Origin: an uncultured Ilumatobacter sp.
GTDB lineage: Bacteria; Actinomycetota; Acidimicrobiia; Acidimicrobiales; Ilumatobacteraceae
Assembly: GCA_937919625.1 (NCBI GenBank)
Contig: CALFRK010000028.1
Coordinates: forward strand, 1 to 64,000
Direction of reading: 5' to 3'
DNA length: 64,000 bases
Shown: positions 58,151-64,000 of the stretch, in pieces
Numbering within the stretch: position 1 is the stretch's first letter
Layout of the letters: every line of letters begins with the position of its first letter
Made by a program: the position numbers and the translations under genes
The notes under the pieces: model-generated
What the model was told of the DNA's origin: nothing
What the model saw: only the letters and a program-made list of their open reading frames with translations
Databases searched by the model: none

Positions 58151-58932
58151 CAGTCGGCGAACGTGGCGTCGATGGCGGTGACGATCGAGTCGGCGAACAG
58201 CTGCTGGCCATCCGCCGTGAGATGCACGCCGTCACGGGTGATGATGCCTGGGTTGTCGGCCTGGGTGTGCCAATCGACGACCGCACCAACACCCCGGCGG
58301 CGCCCCAACTCCAAACGGATCGCCTCGTTGGCTTCAACGATCTTGCCGTCACGATCACGAATCCAAAGGTCGACCCAGATCACCGAGGCGTTCACCGGGA
58401 GTAGGTCGAGCATCACATTCATGTCCTCCCGGAATACATCGGTGCCGGTCTGGGCGCCGACATCGTTGGTTCCGAGTGCGAACACCCATAACTCGGGCTG
58501 GGCGTCTTGAAGCACGGCCTCGATCGATGCCGTCGCCGGCGGCACCTCGCTCGAGCCGCTGGTCATCCTTCGGTTCTCTGCACCGTCGACGATGAACAGT
58601 TCGATCCCTGCCAATTCCAGCGCCGCCGAAATCTCCTCTTGGGCAGACAAGGTCAGCGAGTCACCGATCACAGCCACCGATCGCGGCCGAGCGGGCAGGG
58701 GCGGCCCGCTCACGACGTCGATCGACGCCAAGAGGTCGTTAAAGAGACCATTCGCCGAGAGTTCGGTGTCGGACTCTCCGTTCTGGGGGGCGGCCTGCGC
58801 CGAGCCTGCCGCCGCAATAGCAGGCTCGATCGCGATGCTTCGCGATTCGATCACCTCGACCCCAGCGGTCACCTCTGCGGCACTGCAGCCGGCAACCAAC
58901 AGCAGGCACGAGAGCAGGACAAGGCGGGGCAC
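58150..58932 (-). CDS. SGNH/GDSL hydrolase lipoprotein
   Basis: This 260-residue protein has a signal peptide and lipobox (LLVAGC, Cys16). The SGNH core follows: VAVIGDSLTLSA (Ser92 nucleophile), FALGTNDVGA (Asn156) and ITRDGVHLTADGQ (Asp234 and His237). Such enzymes are esterases or acyltransferases acting on lipids or polysaccharides outside the membrane. The frame is open to 59130, but GTG 58932 starts the signal peptide. A palindromic terminator follows. Confidence 0.85.
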   Translation of the reverse strand: MPRLVLLSCLLLVAGCSAAEVTAGVEVIESRSIAIEPAIAAAGSAQAAPQNGESDTELSANGLFNDLLASIDVVSGPPLPARPRSVAVIGDSLTLSAQEEISAALELAGIELFIVDGAENRRMTSGSSEVPPATASIEAVLQDAQPELWVFALGTNDVGAQTGTDVFREDMNVMLDLLPVNASVIWVDLWIRDRDGKIVEANEAIRLELGRRRGVGAVVDWHTQADNPGIITRDGVHLTADGQQLFADSIVTAIDATFAD

Positions 58933-58993
58933 AGCGACCCATTCTGTCCGGTCGGTCGCGCTGATGGGTGGCACCCGTCCGACAACCACACGT

Positions 58994-60352
58994 TCACCCC
59001 AGCTGCTGGATGCGACGAGCCATGCCATCGTGTGCGACCAGCATCTGATCGAGGCGCGACGACACCAGCACCCCACCCCGAACCACCGGGCGGCCCTGAA
59101 CGATCGTGTCGCGAGCCCCGGTTGGCCCACATCTCAGCCAAGCCTCGACCGGGTCTGCCAGCGCTCCGGCAAATGAGGGTCCGGTCAGCGACCACACGGC
59201 GACGTCCCCTGCGGCGCCCGGCTCGATCACGCCCAGCTCACCGGTACGCCCGAGGCAAGCTGCACCTCCGAGTGTGGCGATCTCGAGAGCCATCCGGGCG
59301 GTCCCGGCGGCGACGCCGTTGCGCAGCTTGGCGAGCAGCATCGCCTGGCGGGCCTCAAGCCACAGCGAGGCCGAGTCGGCCGACGACGAACCGTCGACCC
59401 CGAGTCCGACGTGCACGCCCGCAGCCCTCAGATCGACGACCGGCGAGATACCGGACGCCAGGATCAGATTGCTGGACGGACAGTGGGCGACGCCCACGCC
59501 GGCGGCCCCGAGACGCACGATCTCGTCGGCGTTCGGCATCACACAATGCGCCACCCAGGTTCGATCGCTGGCCCAACCGGTGCGCTCGAGGTACTCCATC
59601 GGCCGACACCCGAAGGTGGCCAGGCTGAACTCGTTATCCTCCGCGTTTTCGGCGAAGTGGGTATGCAGCCTGACGTCCAGCCGTTCGGCCAACTCAGCGG
59701 TGCGCACCATCAGGTCCTCGGTCACGCTGAACGGCGAACAGGGCGCCAGCGCCACCCGCGTCATGGCCCCCCAGGAACGATCGTGATGGCGCTCCACAGC
59801 TGCTTCGCTGGCGGCGAGGATCGAGTCGTCGTCGTCGACCACGTTGTCGGGCGGCAAGCCACCGTCCTTCTCGCTGAGCGACATCGACCCGCGGGTCGGG
59901 TGAAACCGGACACCGAGATCTCTGGCCGCCTCGATCTCCGCCGTCAGCAGGTCGCCCGCACCCCTGGGATGCAGGTATAGGTGATCGGCAGAGGTGGTGC
60001 ACCCAGACATCGCCAACTCGGCCAGACCCACCCAGGTAGACACATACACCGACTCGGTGTCGATCGCCGCCCAGAGCGGATACAGCGACTGGAGCCATCC
60101 GAACAGCGGCTTGTCTGTCATCGGCGGAAAGGCGCGTGTGAGGTTTTGGTACAGGTGATGATGGGCGTTGATCAGCCCGGGTGTCACCAGACAATCGGTG
60201 GCGTCGATGGTGTCGGTTGCAACCGGGGGCTCGCCGACACCCACCGCTTCGATCAGACCATCGGTGATCGCCACCCAGCCGCCAGATAGCTCGCGCCGGG
60301 CCCCATCGAGTGTGGCGACGCAACGGGCATTGCGGATCACCAAGCCGGTCAT
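58994..60352 (-). CDS. 8-oxoguanine deaminase-like amidohydrolase
   Basis: The 452-residue amidohydrolase has the metal motif GLINAHHHLYQNLTRAF (His64-His66), LFGWLQSLYPLW, ELAMSGCTTSADHLY, HTHFAEN, AHCVMPN and LGVDGSSSADSASLWLEARQAM. This order matches 8-oxoguanine deaminase and the related hydroxydechloroatrazine hydrolases, Zn-dependent cytosolic enzymes. The ATG overlaps the decarboxylase stop (ATGA). A purine or s-triazine role fits the nearby xanthine-dehydrogenase-like gene, but substrate assignment is by resemblance only. Confidence 0.85.
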   Translation of the reverse strand: MTGLVIRNARCVATLDGARRELSGGWVAITDGLIEAVGVGEPPVATDTIDATDCLVTPGLINAHHHLYQNLTRAFPPMTDKPLFGWLQSLYPLWAAIDTESVYVSTWVGLAELAMSGCTTSADHLYLHPRGAGDLLTAEIEAARDLGVRFHPTRGSMSLSEKDGGLPPDNVVDDDDSILAASEAAVERHHDRSWGAMTRVALAPCSPFSVTEDLMVRTAELAERLDVRLHTHFAENAEDNEFSLATFGCRPMEYLERTGWASDRTWVAHCVMPNADEIVRLGAAGVGVAHCPSSNLILASGISPVVDLRAAGVHVGLGVDGSSSADSASLWLEARQAMLLAKLRNGVAAGTARMALEIATLGGAACLGRTGELGVIEPGAAGDVAVWSLTGPSFAGALADPVEAWLRCGPTGARDTIVQGRPVVRGGVLVSSRLDQMLVAHDGMARRIQQLG

Positions 60353-61710
60353 GCGAGAGACTCTACGATCATGGCTAGGTCGGCGACCGTTGTGAGCGGG
60401 TTCACGACGCAATAGCGCAGCACGGTTTCCCCGTGCCACGATGTCGGCACGACGAACGCTTGCTGGGCGGCCAGCAGCTCGCTGCTCCACTGATGGTATT
60501 GCTCGCTGGTCCACTCCTTTCGGCGAAACACCACGACCGACAACTCGGGTTCGAGCACTAGCTCACAGTGCTCGCTCTGACGGATTAAATCGGCACCGCC
60601 GTGGGCCACCTCCAGCGTCGTCTCGATCGCTGACCGGTAGGCATCAGTGCCATACGTGGCGAGGCTGAACCACAACGGAAGCCCGCGCGCCCGGCGCGAC
60701 AGATGATGGGCGTAGTCGCTGGGATTCCACTGATCGTCTTGTAACACGTCGAGATACTCGGCTTGCTGAGAGTGGGCGGCCTTGGCGATGTGCGGGTCGC
60801 GATACAGGAGGGCACAACTGTCGAATGGCGCGAACAGCCATTTGTGCGGATCGACGATGAAGCTGTCGGCACGCTCGATGCCATCGAACAGCGACCGTAC
60901 CGAGGGCGCCGCCAGGGCAGCGCCCCCGTAGGCGCCGTCGATGTGCAGCCAAAGGTTGTACCGCTCGCACATATCGGCGGCACCCGACAGATCGTCGACA
61001 ATTCCGGCGTTGGTTGTTCCGCTGGTGGCGACGATCGCAAACAACCGCCGTCGGTCGTCTGGCGCCAACGTCTCGAGTGCGCCCGCCAGCTCGCGACCAT
61101 GCATCCGCCCGGCTGCGTCGGCAGGCACGAGCACAACATCGGCATCCATCGCCCGACCCGCCTGCGCCACCGACGAGTGAGCGCCCCTGGAGGCGACTAT
61201 CAGACCGCGGGTGCGGTCGTGGGCGCCGTCGGCGTCGTGGCGCCATTTCCAGCGGGCGGCGATCAGGGCACTCAGGTTGCCCGCCGTGCCGCCGCTGACG
61301 AACACTCCCCCAGCCCCGGCAGGAAAGCCCGCCAGGTCAGCGATCCAACGCAAAGCCTCGTTCTCGGCGAAGACGGCACCGCCGCCCTCCATCCACGAGC
61401 CGGCGTAGATGCTAGAGGCGCCGACCACGAGGTCGAACAGGATCGATGCCTCGGTGGGCGCCGCCGGCACGAATGAGAGAAAGCGAGGATGGTCGACCGA
61501 GATGCACGCAGGGGCGAGCACGTCGCCAAACACCCGGAGTGCCTCGAGCCCACCGATCCCTTGTGACGTGACCGTACGACCCGCCATCGCCTGCAACTCG
61601 GTGGGAGTGCGTGGCCCGTCGAGCGGAGGAGGATCGAGCCGGACGCGGTCGATCGAGTACCTCACGATCGCTTGGGTCAGCACCTCGATCGACGAGTCAT
61701 GAAGATGCAT
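60349..61710 (-). CDS. PLP-dependent decarboxylase (aromatic amino acid decarboxylase family)
   Basis: This 453-residue group-II decarboxylase has GVFVSGGTAGNLSALIAAR, HSSVAQAGRAM, ATSGTTNAGIVDDL, LWLHIDGAYGG and the PLP-binding Lys290 in FIVDPHKWLFAPFDSCALL. Substrates of the family include aromatic L-amino acids, glutamate and aspartate; none can be fixed here. Its stop overlaps the deaminase start, so both are expressed together. A decarboxylation-dependent transamination is an alternative reaction. Confidence 0.88.
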   Translation of the reverse strand: MHLHDSSIEVLTQAIVRYSIDRVRLDPPPLDGPRTPTELQAMAGRTVTSQGIGGLEALRVFGDVLAPACISVDHPRFLSFVPAAPTEASILFDLVVGASSIYAGSWMEGGGAVFAENEALRWIADLAGFPAGAGGVFVSGGTAGNLSALIAARWKWRHDADGAHDRTRGLIVASRGAHSSVAQAGRAMDADVVLVPADAAGRMHGRELAGALETLAPDDRRRLFAIVATSGTTNAGIVDDLSGAADMCERYNLWLHIDGAYGGAALAAPSVRSLFDGIERADSFIVDPHKWLFAPFDSCALLYRDPHIAKAAHSQQAEYLDVLQDDQWNPSDYAHHLSRRARGLPLWFSLATYGTDAYRSAIETTLEVAHGGADLIRQSEHCELVLEPELSVVVFRRKEWTSEQYHQWSSELLAAQQAFVVPTSWHGETVLRYCVVNPLTTVADLAMIVESLA

Positions 61711-61790
61711 GCCCGCGAGTTTGCCAGAGGCAGAGCAAAACCGCTGACTAGTGCCGTGTCAGCGAACTTTTGCAGATGCTGGAGGGAAGG

Positions 61791-61946
61791 TCAGTCGTCG
61801 ATCTGGAGCAGCTCGCTGCCAGCGTGGCGGGTCTCGCCGTCCTTCTGAAGAAAAAATCCGAGTATTGCCGACGCAACGCCACCGCTCACAAAGATGAGCG
61901 TCGGGAAGATCAACAAAACGACGACGATCGCAATCGCTCCGGCCAT
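61791..61946 (-). CDS. 51-residue membrane peptide
   Basis: ATG 61946 to TGA 61791 encodes MAGAIAIVVVLLIFPTLIFVSG, then GVASAILGFFLQKDGETRHAGSELLQIDD. One or two short hydrophobic segments are followed by a polar tail. Small proteins of this shape occur widely in actinobacteria next to housekeeping genes; I cannot assign a function. It sits between the decarboxylase and RidA genes on the same strand. Confidence 0.6.
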   Translation of the reverse strand: MAGAIAIVVVLLIFPTLIFVSGGVASAILGFFLQKDGETRHAGSELLQIDD

Positions 61947-61994
61947 GCTGATCAGGTTAGCTGGCAGCGGTCCGACGAGCGAGATCCATCCGAT

Positions 61995-62345
61995 TCACAC
62001 CGGCTTGTAGGCCATCGCCTCGATCTCGACGACTGCGCCGACCGGCAGCTCGCGCACGGCAACTGTCGAACGCGCCGGACGGTGATCGCCGAGCCCCTCG
62101 ACATAGGCGACGTTGAACGTGTCGAACGAGTCCATGTCGACCAGGAAGCACGTCGTCTTCACCACGTCGGTCAGCTCGGCCCCCATCTCGGCGAGCCGAT
62201 CGACCAGATTGGCAACCGCCTGGGCGGTCTGTCCGGCGACACCTCCGTCAACGAGCACACCGTCTTTGGCGCCCACCTGACCCGAGACGATGATGAAGTC
62301 ACCGGCGCGAACGACCGGCGTGTATGGACCCAACGGCTTGCTCAT
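61995..62345 (-). CDS. RidA-family enamine/imine deaminase
   Basis: This 116-residue protein has the core GPYTPVVRAGDFIIVSGQVGA, QTAQAVANLVDRLAEMGAELTDVVKTTCFLVDMDSFDTFN and RPARSTVAVRELPVGAVVEIEAMAY, with the catalytic Arg (PARSTV) and Glu of canonical RidA. RidA removes reactive 2-aminoacrylate-type enamines made by PLP enzymes. ATG 62345 is preferred; a GTG two codons upstream is possible. It lies downstream of the xanthine-dehydrogenase-like gene in the same orientation. Confidence 0.9.
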   Translation of the reverse strand: MSKPLGPYTPVVRAGDFIIVSGQVGAKDGVLVDGGVAGQTAQAVANLVDRLAEMGAELTDVVKTTCFLVDMDSFDTFNVAYVEGLGDHRPARSTVAVRELPVGAVVEIEAMAYKPV

Positions 62346-62394
62346 GCCCACAACGGTAGCCGCGCCTCAGCCAAGGCTCGGCAGAAGAGCCTGG

Positions 62395-63936
62395 TCAGTG
62401 GGCGGTCGGCCAGCGAGGTGCCCAGCCCGAGCGACACCAGGCAGCAGCAGCGACTGCGGCGAACACGGCGTCGCTGCCGTTGACCGGCGGGCCTTCGCAA
62501 GCCAGGATCTCGACCTCGATCGGCGGTGTGTCGACAGCCCGTAGCACGCCGAACGAGCGGATCGTCAGGTCGTGCGGAACACCCTTATCATCGACCGACA
62601 GACCCTCGGACGTGACCCAACCGAGCGCCATGTGAGCAGCTCCGATGCAGTAGCTCCGCAACACGGTGGCATCGAGCGAATCACCACACGAGACACTCAC
62701 TCTGATCGTGCCATCGTCGTCGATCTTGGCGGCGGCTTGGGCACCATTCGGCGAGATGACGGTGAACGATGGCTCGTCGCTGAGCGAAGCAAGCAGCACG
62801 GCCAATTCGACCCAGCCGGCACCCCGCAAGGACGACGACGTGGGCGGTCCGGCGACACCGACCTCCACCACCTGCACATTCGGCGCAACCGACAGCACAG
62901 CATCGACGATTCCTTCGGTGCGCGCCACATGCACCACGCCCGTTCCGTCGGCGTGCAGGCCGGCAGCCAACGGCGGGCGTTTGGCACCCAACCGAACGAC
63001 GTCCTCGCGCGTGCTCAACACCCGCACCGGTCGACCGTGCTGGTTGGCGAGTCGATGGGCGACAGCGCCGAGTTCACCTGACTGCTTGGCTCCGAACGCG
63101 CCACCGTTGCCGTGCGAGCTCATCGGCTCACCGCCCGGCAGGCACCACGACGCGTCTGGCTCGAGATACGCCGGTTCGACCCAGGTGGTCTGGAGCGATC
63201 GCTTCCACTCTCCGGGCGGCACCTCGATCGGCCACACCAGCGGTGCCGTCGTGCGCCGGCCCTGAACCTTCCCGCTGAGCTCACGGGCCTCTGTCAACGA
63301 CTCGCCCAACACCCAGTCGCCATCGGCGCCGCGGACAGCGACCAAGGCGTCGGGTGGTGCCGTGTCATCGGCGAATCCGCCACGCCCCAACGCGACCGTC
63401 GCACCGACCTGTTGAGGTACCCCACCCTCGATGGTTGCCCGCCGGGCCGCCGCGTCTGGATCGGCCGTGCGCACCGCTGTGCGAGCGAAACCGACCGACG
63501 TGATCGATTCGACGATCGGATGCCAACCGGTGCAGCGACACATGTGCGCCAGAAGCGCCTGGCGAACGGCGTCGGGCGAACTCTGTTTGGCGGCATCGAG
63601 CGCAGCCGCCCGCATGATGATGCCGGGAGTGCAGAAACCACACTGGCTTGCACCGTGCTCGCTGAACACAGCGGCCCATGCGTCGGCGTCGACGAGCCCT
63701 TCGATCGTTGTGACCGACCGGCCACGAACACGAGCCACGGGCGTCACGCATGAGGCCCTGGGCTGACCGTCGACCCATACGGTGCAACAACCACACTGCC
63801 CCTGGGGGCTGCAACCGTCCTTCACCGAATGAAGACCGAGATCCTCCCGTAGGGCGTCGAGCAGGGTGCCGCCGGCCGGAACCGACACCGCTTCGCCATT
63901 GATGATGAAGTCGACGTCAATCGACAGCTCTGCCAC
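62395..63936 (-). CDS. shortened xanthine dehydrogenase-like protein with [2Fe-2S] domains and reduced molybdopterin domain
   Basis: The 513-residue protein begins with an intact two-cluster domain (DGCSPQGQCGCCTV...C, then SQCGFCTPGIIM...HMCRCTGW, about 1-155), and continues with a short, degenerate molybdopterin-like part. That part keeps EPAYLEPDASWCLPGG, HGNGGAFGAKQSGELGAVAHRLA and LTIRSFGVLRAVDTPPIEVEIL. The usual GxGE segment with the catalytic Glu is replaced by PPVNGSDAVFAAVAAA, and the middle of the domain is missing. A working enzyme of this family has about 850-900 residues. It may be a partner or electron-transfer protein rather than a dehydrogenase. GTG start. Confidence 0.78.
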   Translation of the reverse strand: MAELSIDVDFIINGEAVSVPAGGTLLDALREDLGLHSVKDGCSPQGQCGCCTVWVDGQPRASCVTPVARVRGRSVTTIEGLVDADAWAAVFSEHGASQCGFCTPGIIMRAAALDAAKQSSPDAVRQALLAHMCRCTGWHPIVESITSVGFARTAVRTADPDAAARRATIEGGVPQQVGATVALGRGGFADDTAPPDALVAVRGADGDWVLGESLTEARELSGKVQGRRTTAPLVWPIEVPPGEWKRSLQTTWVEPAYLEPDASWCLPGGEPMSSHGNGGAFGAKQSGELGAVAHRLANQHGRPVRVLSTREDVVRLGAKRPPLAAGLHADGTGVVHVARTEGIVDAVLSVAPNVQVVEVGVAGPPTSSSLRGAGWVELAVLLASLSDEPSFTVISPNGAQAAAKIDDDGTIRVSVSCGDSLDATVLRSYCIGAAHMALGWVTSEGLSVDDKGVPHDLTIRSFGVLRAVDTPPIEVEILACEGPPVNGSDAVFAAVAAAAWCRSGWAPRWPTAH

Positions 63937-64000
63937 CGCGCAACCCGTCGGTGAGAGCCCTAAAGTCGCGCCAACGGCCGGCAGCCAGCAGTGCCGCCTG
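63937..64000. other. window end, no feature seen
   Basis: The 64 bases upstream of the last gene hold no recognisable motif. They include TCGGTGAGAG and TAAAGT on the plus strand, but no clear promoter. Confidence 0.25.

Noticed and set aside
1..64000. tRNA, rRNA, riboswitch and CRISPR elements
   Set aside because: I looked for the T-loop GGTTCGAATCC-type sequence, repeated spacers and long conserved RNA segments and found none in intergenic DNA.

Overview
The window is about 64 kb of high-GC DNA with dense, mostly short-spaced genes. It has many GTG starts and many ATGA/GTGA start-stop overlaps, an exonuclease VII pair, an ethylmalonyl-CoA-mutase-type enzyme, paired GSI and GSII glutamine synthetases with a GlnR-like regulator, and numerous lipoproteins whose lipobox is followed by Ser/Thr/Pro/Asp-rich tails. 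This fits an aerobic heterotrophic actinobacterium, most likely an Acidimicrobiia / Ilumatobacter-like marine lineage. That placement is inferred from gene content only. I saw no rRNA, tRNA, CRISPR array or intact insertion sequence.

Layout. 0-13 kb: a kinase-like protein, a hotdog thioesterase, a Nudix hydrolase, an S51-like peptidase, 3-hydroxyacyl-CoA dehydrogenase behind a palindromic operator, leucyl/phenylalanyl-tRNA-protein transferase, a MeaA-type B12 mutase, a Cys/Met-metabolism PLP enzyme, lipoproteins and two coupled alpha/beta hydrolases, one lacking its nucleophile. 12-23 kb: a carotenoid region. A CrtA-like monooxygenase stands alone; a cruF-crtD-like-GT2 (cruG-like) operon follows; crtE-crtI-crtB are appended to xseA-xseB. 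Together they predict an acyclic, hydrated, probably ketolated and glycosylated carotenoid. 22-33 kb: RmuC, a phosphodiesterase next to a carboxylase epsilon-like peptide, two RDD proteins, an acyl-CoA carboxylase beta subunit, a fused E1 alpha/beta oxo-acid dehydrogenase and a tandem pair of paralogous membrane-anchored proteins.

About 33.6-44.2 kb is a low-density accessory island. It holds small cassette-like genes (GyrI-like, SRPBCC, two DUF1330, RidA, methyltransferase, UspA), toxin-antitoxin modules (XRE-GNAT, ParDE, MazEF and a decayed Doc/Fic), frameshifted genes, a recurring 22-bp motif and three separate fragments of the C-terminal helix-turn-helix of a serine resolvase. The decay and the repeated resolvase debris suggest repeated insertion and excision.

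44-58 kb: a fused Fe-S/molybdopterin dehydrogenase; a glycine-betaine-type ABC system with a divergent binding protein, an ATPase and a permease in which two channel domains are fused; then glnII, glnA and a GlnR-like regulator in a row, with GlnR-like direct repeats upstream; then a secreted coiled-coil protein coupled to a lipoprotein. 58-64 kb: an SGNH lipoprotein, an 8-oxoguanine-deaminase-like amidohydrolase coupled to a PLP decarboxylase, a 51-residue membrane peptide, RidA and a shortened xanthine-dehydrogenase-like protein that appears to lack the catalytic Glu. Three minus-strand genes end in the same palindromic repeat, which includes the stop codon and probably serves as their terminator.
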